25,608 bases of DNA from a virus, in the IMG/VR virus record IMGVR_UViG_3300048113_000776, positions 1 through 25,608 of that record. One strand, given 5' to 3'. Every line of letters starts with the position of its first letter. The stretch's first letter is position 1. Below, piece after piece: positions 16,986 through 22,558 of this stretch. A program made the position numbers and the translations under genes. The notes below the pieces were generated by a model. The model saw only the letters and a list, made by a program, of their open reading frames with translations, ran no database searches and was not told where the DNA came from.

Positions 16986-17189
16986 TTAAAATCTTGAACC
17001 ACTAACGGCTAAAACATTATGACTATCAATTAGACCTCTAAATTCTTCATTGGTGTTATATAAATCTAAAGAACGATTTACCAATTTTTGAAAGTTAAGT
17101 CCATCAGTCTCTATCGTCTTGATTCTGAATTGTTTGTAAGTGTTTTCTATAACGTTAACAGTAGTTAACTTTGTCTTTGCTTTACTCAT
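16986..17189 (-). CDS. Small ribbon-helix-helix-like protein heading the glycan operon
   Basis: A 67-residue protein. A short strand (KLTTVNVIENTY) followed by two helices (KQFRIKTIETDG and NFQKLVNRSLDLYNTNEEFRGLI) fits the ribbon-helix-helix DNA-binding fold, and similar small proteins are frequent in myovirus-like marine phages. Basic N-terminus MSKAKTK. As the first gene of the operon it may regulate its own transcript, which is inference. No Shine-Dalgarno is visible before the ATG; the leader is TATATATAGAAATATATACAAGT. Confidence 0.75.
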   Translation of the reverse strand: MSKAKTKLTTVNVIENTYKQFRIKTIETDGLNFQKLVNRSLDLYNTNEEFRGLIDSHNVLAVSGSRF

Positions 17190-17223
17190 ACTTGTATATA
17201 TTTCTATATATATAGTTTATATC

Positions 17224-17258
17224 AAAAAAATACCACTGCAGAATAATACTGTGGTATT
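17224..17258 (-). terminator. Rho-independent-type terminator, minus strand
   Basis: Stem arms AATACCAC (17229-17236) and GTGGTATT (17251-17258) are perfectly complementary with a 14-base loop. Read on the minus strand the hairpin is followed by seven T. It ends the transcript of the small MGCGC gene at 17410-17288 and separates it from the glycan operon. Confidence 0.7.
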
Positions 17259-17273
17259 AATTAGATTCATAAA

Positions 17274-17287
17274 TCCACGTACGTGGA
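17274..17287. promoter_or_regulatory. 14-bp perfect palindrome, possible protein-binding site
   Basis: TCCACGTACGTGGA is its own reverse complement and abuts the stop codon of the small minus-strand gene. It is unusually GC-rich for the region. As RNA it could form a 5-bp stem with a 4-base GTAC loop. It may be an operator or, less likely, a second terminator stem (no T-tract follows directly). Confidence 0.5.
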
Positions 17288-17410
17288 CTACGAATTTTTC
17301 TTTGCCTCTTCTACCTTTACTATTACAGGACTGTTCGGTTCCTGTTGAATAATTTTAGTTGTCTGACTGGTTGTCTGTTGTGTTTTCTTTTTTTTACATC
17401 CACATCCCAT
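17288..17410 (-). CDS. Small MGCGC-K-rich protein (40 residues)
   Basis: Below the usual length cut-off but convincing: ATG at 17410, 40 codons, stop TAG, then a palindrome and a terminator hairpin. The protein begins MGCGCKKKKTQQ and ends VIVKVEEAKKNS, with two Cys in the first five residues and a Lys run. Small proteins starting M-x-CGCKKK are a recurrent unannotated type in phage genomes; their function is not known. The Cys pair could bind metal or be lipid- or disulfide-linked. The coding density of the gap (about 400 bases otherwise empty) supports it. Confidence 0.6.
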   Translation of the reverse strand: MGCGCKKKKTQQTTSQTTKIIQQEPNSPVIVKVEEAKKNS

Positions 17411-17516
17411 AATATAAAGTGTTTTATAATAATTATTTGGTTTATTAAAAAGTATCACTACTTCTTGTATAGTATAAATATTTTAAAATGATTTATCAAT
17501 AGTTAACTCAAATAAA

Positions 17517-17552
17517 AAATCCCACTTATTTTCTTTAGGGGGGGTTTCTTTT
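17517..17552. terminator. Possible bidirectional terminator hairpin
   Basis: AAATCCC (17517-17523) pairs with GGGGTTT (17541-17547, one G-T pair), loop of 17 bases. On the plus strand it runs into CTTTTC; on the minus strand the GGGATTT arm is followed by a T-rich tract. It could stop minus-strand transcripts from 18592 or plus-strand antisense transcripts. The long loop makes it a moderate candidate only. Confidence 0.35.
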
Positions 17553-17575
17553 CTAATTTATTTTATGTATATTTT
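17545..17575 (+). promoter_or_regulatory. Possible promoter for the DNA methyltransferase gene
   Basis: TATATTTT at 17568-17575 in the same GTATATTTTA context as 18628 and 24004. The -33 position 20 bases upstream is TTT instead of TTG (17545-17547). A 23-base leader precedes the ATG at 17599. Confidence 0.4.
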
Positions 17576-17598
17576 ATTATAATCAAACTCAGAATAGA

Positions 17599-18291
17599 AT
17601 GGAAGAAGTACAAAAAGATTTTAAAATGGTAAAGAGTGTTTACAACTCTAACTTTGAAACCATAACCAACATAATGCATCTCTACGGTATTGAGAAGTTT
17701 GATTTAGATTGTACTTACTCTAAAGGTAATTTTTGGAAGGGGTTACCAGACCCCACACATAAGACGGATTTAATTCCACATTATGAACATGTCATTCAGT
17801 CGGATTCTGAGAATCTTCCATTTGAAAATGAATCAATGAGTGCGATTATGTACGATCCCCCATTTATTATTGTTGGTAGTGGTAAGGGTTATAAAAAGAA
17901 TGGACCAAATAGTTCTATTATAGCAAAAAGATTCGAAGGTTATGGAACATATAATGACCTAAAAGAAAATTATTACAATACACTTAAAGAGTTGTATAGA
18001 CTCACTAAGAAAGGTGGTTTTGTGGTTATGAAATGTCAAGATACGGTTTCTGGTGGTAAACAACATTTCAGTCACGTCATGGTAATGAATATGGCATATT
18101 CTTTAGGGTTTTACCCAAGAGATATGTTCGTATTGACATCCAACGTTAGAGTAAATGCATTTAACGGAACTAAGTGGAAGAAACAGCACCACGCCAGAAA
18201 ATATCACTCTTATTTTTGGGTTTTTGAAAAACGTAAACCTAGAGTACCTTACGAGTTTAGTAATTTAGATTCACACGATCACCAACTTTAA
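17599..18291 (+). CDS. Phage DNA methyltransferase-like protein (DPPF motif)
   Basis: A 230-residue protein. The catalytic tetrapeptide of amino-group DNA methylases is present as DPPF (86-89) at the end of a strand (SAIMYDPPF), followed by a flexible loop with GSGKGYKKNGPNSS. ELYRLTKKGGFVVMKCQD and a late strand PRDMFVLTS fit the class I SAM fold. A canonical FxGxG motif I is not obvious; DLDCTYSKGNFW near residues 35-46 may replace part of it, as in compact phage enzymes where order is permuted. The target is probably adenine-N6 or cytosine-N4 in DNA, perhaps to evade host restriction. There is no endonuclease next to it. The 3' end overlaps the convergent DUF192 gene by 35 bases. Confidence 0.75.
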   Translation: MEEVQKDFKMVKSVYNSNFETITNIMHLYGIEKFDLDCTYSKGNFWKGLPDPTHKTDLIPHYEHVIQSDSENLPFENESMSAIMYDPPFIIVGSGKGYKKNGPNSSIIAKRFEGYGTYNDLKENYYNTLKELYRLTKKGGFVVMKCQDTVSGGKQHFSHVMVMNMAYSLGFYPRDMFVLTSNVRVNAFNGTKWKKQHHARKYHSYFWVFEKRKPRVPYEFSNLDSHDHQL

Positions 18292-18592
18292 GATTATTAC
18301 AAGTACCTGAAGGGAATTCTACTACATGATCCCCTATACCTGTATATCTCTTATCACATTCTAAATCACATGGTTGGCAATCTAAGTGTATATTCGTTAT
18401 TACATTTTTATTGACAAATATAATGTCCAAAGGAATTAGACATTTGTGCATCCAGAAACTGTGGTACCCCTTACCCATATCAAAAACCATACAACCCTTT
18501 AGTTCTTTACGACCCATCATACCCTGTTTTATTTGGTCGGGGGTTGTCATGTATTCTGCGTAAAATACTTGACCATCAATTATTACTGCCAT
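18257..18592 (-). CDS. DUF192-family protein
   Basis: A 111-residue protein. Family motifs: TPDQIKQGMMGRKEL (17-31), HSFWMHKCLIPLDIIFVN (44-61) and a final strand LKVGDRVNLNY. Compared with bacterial DUF192 proteins it lacks a signal peptide and has an unusual Cys-rich insert, LDCQPCDLECDK, where the family normally has a shorter loop. The function of DUF192 is unknown; it occurs in many phages and as secreted bacterial proteins. It is a lone minus-strand gene in a plus-strand block, with 3' ends overlapping the DNA methylase gene. Its start faces the promoter at 18605. Confidence 0.85.
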   Translation of the reverse strand: MAVIIDGQVFYAEYMTTPDQIKQGMMGRKELKGCMVFDMGKGYHSFWMHKCLIPLDIIFVNKNVITNIHLDCQPCDLECDKRYTGIGDHVVEFPSGTCNNLKVGDRVNLNY

Positions 18593-18604
18593 ATCTATAA
18601 TTAG

Positions 18605-18635
18605 TTGATATTTAAATTTAAATTACGTATATTTT
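18605..18635 (+). promoter_or_regulatory. Bacteroidota-type promoter giving a nearly leaderless mRNA
   Basis: TTG at 18605-18607, 20 bases, TATATTTT at 18628-18635. The ATG begins at 18640, only 4 bases after the -7 element, so the transcript should start at or within a few bases of the start codon. It drives the long operon 18640-22265. Confidence 0.65.
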
Positions 18636-18639
18636 AAAC

Positions 18640-18990
18640 ATGACAAAGTACAACGACTTAATTCTCGGAATAGTATATTTTTTAATAGGACATATTATGG
18701 TGTTCTACCAATTAAACGGTCAGTTCATTTGGAAGAGTTTCAAAGAGAATGAGGTGGTTGTTGCTGCAACAGGTATAATTATATCTTTTTTCTTTATATG
18801 GGGTACTAAGTACACTGTGGACGCGATGGACGGATTACTATGGCCCGCTAGATTTATTGGTTTCAGTATTGGTATGTTACAATATGCAATATTTGTAAAC
18901 ATCTATTTTAAAGAAGGTATAGATTTAAAAACGATCATTAGTTTAGGACTATGTTTCGTTCTAATTTCAATTCAAGTGTTGTGGAAATGA
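18640..18990 (+). CDS. Small four-helix membrane protein
   Basis: A 116-residue protein with four hydrophobic segments (about 8-24, 41-56, 68-88, 97-114) and short charged loops. No catalytic motif. The end, LKTIISLGLCFVLISIQVLWK, resembles small phage membrane proteins of unknown role often seen in marine phages. Its stop overlaps the start of the quinone reductase gene (ATGA), so the two are coupled. Inner-membrane location is expected. Confidence 0.75.
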   Translation: MTKYNDLILGIVYFLIGHIMVFYQLNGQFIWKSFKENEVVVAATGIIISFFFIWGTKYTVDAMDGLLWPARFIGFSIGMLQYAIFVNIYFKEGIDLKTIISLGLCFVLISIQVLWK

Positions 18991-19562
18991 AAAAACATTT
19001 AATAGTAATAGGACATCCCGATAAAAAATCATTTTGTTACAATGGTATTTTCAAAACTATCGTAAGAGAGTTAACCAGATATAAAGAAGAGTTTGAGATT
19101 ATTGATTTATATGATGATAAATTACATCGTGATAGAACCGAGTTAATCAAGGGATATAAAAAATTAGTTAAGTGGTCAACTCACATCTATTTTGTTTCAC
19201 CTGTTTGGTGGTTTAGACTTACCCCTAAAACTGAGACATTCTTCGATGAGGTACTCACACCAGGTTTTGCATATAAGTTCATACCATTGTTTGGTAAGTA
19301 TGCTTACCCAAAACCATTTCTTAGTGATAAGAAAGTTAGGACCTATATAACACATGGTGCACCGATGTTACCTGTTGTTACTTTATATCTTAATTCAGTT
19401 AAGTTAAGATTAGTAATGGGGGTTTACACGTTTGTGTTTGGATGGAAATTGAGTAGGTGGAGAAAAACAAAACAATTTTGGTCAGTACCATTTGTAGATG
19501 CGAAGAAACGAGCAAAATATTTACGAGTGGTAAAAAATGATATTAGGAAAGATTTAAAGTGA
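18987..19562 (+). CDS. NAD(P)H-quinone reductase-like flavodoxin-fold protein
   Basis: A 191-residue protein. I take ATG 18987, which overlaps the upstream stop as ATGA; an in-frame ATG at 18951 would add 12 residues lying wholly inside the membrane-protein gene. The start KKHLIVIGHPDKKSFCYNG is the FMN/FAD phosphate-binding strand of the MdaB/KefF/NQO1 family, which reads GHP..SF.. in bacteria. Later, HIYFVSPVWWFRLTPKTETFFDEVLTPGFAYKF matches the family core (P.WW...P...K...D.v...GFA). It would carry FAD/FMN and do two-electron quinone or nitro-group reduction. Coupling to a membrane protein is reminiscent of KefF-type soluble partners, but this is speculation. Residues about 150-191 are basic. 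Confidence 0.85.
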   Translation: MKKHLIVIGHPDKKSFCYNGIFKTIVRELTRYKEEFEIIDLYDDKLHRDRTELIKGYKKLVKWSTHIYFVSPVWWFRLTPKTETFFDEVLTPGFAYKFIPLFGKYAYPKPFLSDKKVRTYITHGAPMLPVVTLYLNSVKLRLVMGVYTFVFGWKLSRWRKTKQFWSVPFVDAKKRAKYLRVVKNDIRKDLK

Positions 19563-19789
19563 AGATAGAAGACTTAGATAGGATTATAGAAATGGCATGG
19601 GAAGATAGGACCCCCTTTGAAGCTATAGAATTCCAATTCGGTATTAAAGAGAATGAGGTTCGTAAGATAATGAGAACTCATATGAAAGAGTCATCATTTA
19701 AGATGTGGAGAGAACGTGTAAAAGGTAGAAAAACTAAACATAGTAAAACATCAGAATCAAATAGATTTAAATCTAAAAATCAGAAATAG
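19559..19789 (+). CDS. DUF2805 (TIGR03643-like) protein
   Basis: A 76-residue protein. DLDRIIEMAWEDRTPFEAIE followed by FGIKENEVRKIMRTHM and SSFKMWRERVKGRKTKH is the whole conserved core of DUF2805, a small helix-turn-helix-like family known from Bacteroidota and cyanobacteria. The GTG start overlaps the preceding stop (GTGA). The Lys/Ser-rich tail is variable. It could bind DNA; there is no direct evidence. Presence in a phage suggests host acquisition and agrees with a Bacteroidota host. Confidence 0.85.
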   Translation: MKIEDLDRIIEMAWEDRTPFEAIEFQFGIKENEVRKIMRTHMKESSFKMWRERVKGRKTKHSKTSESNRFKSKNQK

Positions 19790-19806
19790 TTGAACGATAA
19801 CCTTTA

Positions 19807-20337
19807 ATGGTAGATGTAGATAAAATAGTACAATACAGAATGGTCGATGGGGACCTAACGTCACGTAAGACTCCGTCATATTATTCTCTTCAATATGTTG
19901 ATGTAAATAATTACAAAACGTTTATTGATGACATCACTAAAGTATCTAACTTAATTATAAAACAAATACCTGATTGGGATGATGCTCCTACGGTAGAAAC
20001 AGTCATTAAAAGGTTTGAATCAAAATCGTATACTTATTTATTTTATTATAAAGATAAGTGTATTGGGTGGAATTGGGGTAACCCTAATTTTACATATAAT
20101 TGGATTGATGTTGATCAAGAATTAGAAGATGATGAAACTTACTTAGGTGGGTGTTTTGTCAATTTAGATAAGAAAGACAGACCTAATAACGCTGGTTATA
20201 TAATGTGTTATATGTTTTTCGAGGAGGAGAGTAGAAGAGGTTTTAAATCTATGTACGGTGTTACCGACGATTGGAACAGAAGAGCGTCGTTATTGTATTA
20301 TCGATTAGGTTGGAAAACGTACAATTTTATAAAATAA
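19807..20337 (+). CDS. GNAT-like acetyltransferase domain protein
   Basis: A 176-residue protein. The second half resembles the GNAT fold: SYTYLFYYKDKCIGWNWG (strands 2-3), YLGGCFVNLDKKDRPNNAGYIMCYMFF in place of the acetyl-CoA binding strand-helix, then YGVTDDWNRRASLLYYRLGWK, matching the N-x-xA-x-x-x-Y-x-x-x-GF/W end of GNAT proteins. A standard Q/R-x-x-G-x-G/A motif is not visible, so CoA binding may be altered. The N-terminal 50 residues are unknown. It is placed 6 bases before thymidylate synthase. Substrate unknown. Confidence 0.65.
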   Translation: MVDVDKIVQYRMVDGDLTSRKTPSYYSLQYVDVNNYKTFIDDITKVSNLIIKQIPDWDDAPTVETVIKRFESKSYTYLFYYKDKCIGWNWGNPNFTYNWIDVDQELEDDETYLGGCFVNLDKKDRPNNAGYIMCYMFFEEESRRGFKSMYGVTDDWNRRASLLYYRLGWKTYNFIK

Positions 20338-20343
20338 TTAATT

Positions 20344-21366
20344 ATGAATAAGTTAGATGCACAGTACCAAGGATTATTGGATGATATATTAAATTTCGGA
20401 GTAAAGAAGAATGATCGTACAGGGACAGGTACATTATCTGTGTTTGGTAGACAGATAAGACATAACATGAACGATGGTTTCCCTCTACTAACAACTAAAA
20501 AAATGGCGGTCAAATCCGTAATGACTGAATTAAAATGGTTTTTAAAAGGAGATACTAATATCAAATACTTAGTGGACAATGGTTGTAAAATTTGGAATGG
20601 TGATGCATATAAAAATTACTTAAACATTTACAACTATAATTTTAAAGATGACGATACTATTGAACCCCTCACTATAGAGGAGTTCATGGAGGATTTCAAT
20701 GAAGATCAAGAATTTAGAGATCAATGGGGTGAGTTAGGTCCTATCTACGGAAAACAATGGAGACATTGGTTTGGATATGATAGTAATGTTAACCCATATT
20801 ATGTAGATCAAATCTCAAATTTAATTAATGAACTTAAAGTTAATCCTGATAGTAGAAGATTGATGGTGTCGGCATGGAATGTTGGAGAGTTAAGTCAAAT
20901 GGTTTTACCTCCCTGTCATTATGGTTTCCAAGTGTATACCAGAGAATTAAATTTAGATGAAAGAATTGACTACCACAATAGAGGTTCTATAAACAAATCT
21001 TCAGATTATTTTAGTGAACATATGGATGCGATGGGGGTACCAAATAGATCCATATCCTTATCTTGGAATCAGAGATCTGTTGATACGTTTTTAGGTTTAC
21101 CATTCAACATAGCATCTTATGGGATGTTACTACATCTAATTGCTAAAGAAGTAAATATGGTACCCGAAGACCTTATAGGTAATTTAGGTGACACCCACTT
21201 ATATTTGAATCATGTGGAACAGGCGGAAGAACAATTAAGTAGAGAACCTAAACCCCACCTACCAAAATTGAAATTACTTAGTTCCGATATTATGAACGGT
21301 GATTTTGACTATGAGTTATTACATTATCATTCACACCCACCAATAAAAGCACCACTAAGTAATTAA
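20344..21366 (+). CDS. thyA: Thymidylate synthase ThyA
   Basis: A 340-residue protein, longer than the common 264-residue form. Converts dUMP to dTMP with methylene-tetrahydrofolate. Landmarks: NDRTGTGTLSVFGRQIRHN near the start, TELKWFLKGDTNIKYL, GPIYGKQWR (132-140), the phosphate-binding RR (171-172), catalytic Cys in LPPCHYGFQVY (C191), and SLSWNQRSVDTFLGLPFNIASYG. There are two insertions: an acidic one at about 100-128, and RELNLDERIDYHNRGSINKSSDYFSEHM between the catalytic Cys and the QRS motif, as in several phage and Bacteroidota enzymes. The final HPPIKAPLSN replaces the usual MAV end. It supplies dTMP for phage DNA replication in AT-rich DNA. Confidence 0.97.
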   Translation: MNKLDAQYQGLLDDILNFGVKKNDRTGTGTLSVFGRQIRHNMNDGFPLLTTKKMAVKSVMTELKWFLKGDTNIKYLVDNGCKIWNGDAYKNYLNIYNYNFKDDDTIEPLTIEEFMEDFNEDQEFRDQWGELGPIYGKQWRHWFGYDSNVNPYYVDQISNLINELKVNPDSRRLMVSAWNVGELSQMVLPPCHYGFQVYTRELNLDERIDYHNRGSINKSSDYFSEHMDAMGVPNRSISLSWNQRSVDTFLGLPFNIASYGMLLHLIAKEVNMVPEDLIGNLGDTHLYLNHVEQAEEQLSREPKPHLPKLKLLSSDIMNGDFDYELLHYHSHPPIKAPLSN

Positions 21367-21759
21367 ATGCAATTAATAACAACACACCCAATAAAGAAAT
21401 CAGATTTAGGTTTTCACGCTAACTTGTTTGGTGGTAAACTACTAGCATGGTTAGACGCTGCTGGTGCTGCATATGCAATGGAGATATGTGACACACCAAG
21501 AATGGTTACTGTCATGATTGATAAATGTATATTCAAAAAACCAGCTAAGGAAGGACAACTAATTAAGATTTATGGAAATGTAGTTCATGTTGGTAACACG
21601 TCAATTACGTTTTATTTAGAGGCGAGAGCCCATAATGTGTACTCAGGTAATCAAACGGTTATATTACAAACTAACATAAGATTTGTAAGGATAGATGAAA
21701 ATGGGGACTCCGTTCCATTATCTGACAAAATCAAAAACAAATATGGAACAAAAGAATAA
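21367..21759 (+). CDS. Acyl-CoA thioesterase, hotdog fold (YciA/ACOT-like)
   Basis: A 130-residue protein. HotDog helix motif N-L-F-GGKLLAWLDAAGAAYA (19-37, with N19 and D30 as the usual catalytic pair), followed by VTVMIDKCIFKKPAKEGQLIKIYG and the strand VGNTSITFYLEARA, typical of the YciA/ACOT7 family. It would release free fatty acid and CoA from acyl-CoA, probably as a hexamer. ATG follows immediately after the ThyA stop. The phage role is unknown: lipid remodelling of the host or recycling CoA are options. It overlaps the chorismate mutase-like gene by 17 bases. Confidence 0.85.
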   Translation: MQLITTHPIKKSDLGFHANLFGGKLLAWLDAAGAAYAMEICDTPRMVTVMIDKCIFKKPAKEGQLIKIYGNVVHVGNTSITFYLEARAHNVYSGNQTVILQTNIRFVRIDENGDSVPLSDKIKNKYGTKE

Positions 21760-22042
21760 TTATAATTTTCGTTTAGACATATTAAGAAGAAAGATTGATG
21801 TTTTGGATGATGCGTTGTATGGTTGTATTAAAAAAAGATTTAACGATACTAACCTCATAGGTAAGTTAAAAAGAGAATACCACATTACGGATATGTGTGA
21901 GAAGCGTAAAGAAGAAATTTACGGAAGACTTGAAACTAAATGTAATGATGATGGTTTACCACCACAATTACTTAAAGACATATACAACCTAATATTTGAG
22001 TACTCAATAAAAGACCAAAAAAGAATAATTGGTGAGAAGTAA
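21743..22042 (+). CDS. AroQ-type chorismate mutase-like protein
   Basis: A 99-residue all-helical protein of the usual AroQ monofunctional length. I take ATG 21743; an upstream in-frame ATG at 21695 would overlap the thioesterase gene by 65 bases. It aligns without gaps (offset +4) to the mutase domain of E. coli PheA as I recall that sequence: LRRKIDVLDD (R15 for R11), KKR (R32 for R28), GKLK (K43 for K39), R55 for R51, and SIKDQ (S88 and Q92 for S84 and Q88). Two positions differ: D48 is Cys52 and E52 is Lys56. It should convert chorismate to prephenate as a dimer, though the E52 change may lower activity. I know of no well-described phage chorismate mutase. Other helical AroQ-fold roles are possible. 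Confidence 0.8.
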   Translation: MEQKNNYNFRLDILRRKIDVLDDALYGCIKKRFNDTNLIGKLKREYHITDMCEKRKEEIYGRLETKCNDDGLPPQLLKDIYNLIFEYSIKDQKRIIGEK

Positions 22043-22265
22043 CGTTATTGATTTACATGGACTAAACAGGACGGAAGCGTTCATTCTTGTCGAAGATGAG
22101 TTATTAATTAGATCTAATAGTGGGACATTCAGTCTAACAATAATCACAGGTAATAGTAAACCCATGAGAGATGGGGTTATCCGTATATGTGAAACACACG
22201 GTTTTAGTTACGTGGTACCATCACACAATATGGGTGAAATAATAGTTAACTATTTTTCGTTTTAA
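22032..22265 (+). CDS. Smr-domain protein
   Basis: A 77-residue stand-alone Smr domain. The start is GTG 22032 or TTG 22029, both inside the end of the chorismate mutase gene. Motifs: VIDLHGL (5-11), a helix EAFILVEDELL, then the nuclease-loop strand LTIITGNS (35-42), followed by MRDGVIRICETHGFSYVVPSHNMGEIIV. The family cleaves or binds branched DNA or RNA; the classical TGxG is TGNS here. Closes the plus-strand operon. Confidence 0.85.
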   Translation: MRSNVIDLHGLNRTEAFILVEDELLIRSNSGTFSLTIITGNSKPMRDGVIRICETHGFSYVVPSHNMGEIIVNYFSF

Positions 22266-22269
22266 AACC

Positions 22270-22473
22270 CTACAGAACTCCTCTTTTTATAAGTTCTTTC
22301 TTAATTATATTCTTTTTTTTGTTATATGAGGGAGATTCGTACAGTTTTTTTAATTCTTCAGTAGAAGTATTGGAAGTAGTATGGTGCTTGTAGTACCACT
22401 TACTGTTCATTATTTTACCTTTAGAATCTCTCATGTATTCTTTAGAAGAAGGTTTAATTTTATTTGATGCCAT
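22270..22473 (-). CDS. Small basic phage protein (67 residues)
   Basis: I take the internal ATG at 22473, giving MASNKIKPSSKEYMRDSKGK; the longer frame upstream to 22530 begins with a low-complexity hydrophobic stretch over AT-rich leader DNA and is unlikely. Later patches, SKWYYKHHTTSNTSTEELKKLYES and KKKNIIKKELIKRGV, have the look of a conserved small protein I recall from other marine phages. Lys-rich, probably nucleic-acid binding or ribosome-associated, but this is a guess. Convergent with the Smr gene, 4 bases between stops. Confidence 0.75.
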   Translation of the reverse strand: MASNKIKPSSKEYMRDSKGKIMNSKWYYKHHTTSNTSTEELKKLYESPSYNKKKNIIKKELIKRGVL

Positions 22474-22558
22474 AATTTTATAAATATTATTATAAATACC
22501 TATATAAATTACTAAAATAACACTACACAATTATTTTTTTTTCACCTAAATTATTGGT

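Noticed and set aside
17473-17480. TATAAATA, the T4 late-promoter core
   Set aside because: The sequence is very AT-rich and the same octamer or its reverse occurs at several other places, inside genes and in gaps, without consistent spacing to starts.
18951-18986. Longer start for the quinone reductase gene
   Set aside because: The extra 12 residues lie wholly inside the membrane-protein gene and do not match the family, while the ATG at 18987 gives a normal ATGA overlap and begins at the flavin-binding strand.
21695-21742. Longer start for the chorismate mutase-like gene
   Set aside because: It would overlap the thioesterase by 65 bases and adds residues with no counterpart in AroQ proteins.
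22474-22530. N-terminal extension of the small basic minus-strand protein
   Set aside because: It is a hydrophobic low-complexity translation of AT-rich leader DNA; the protein core starts at MASNK.
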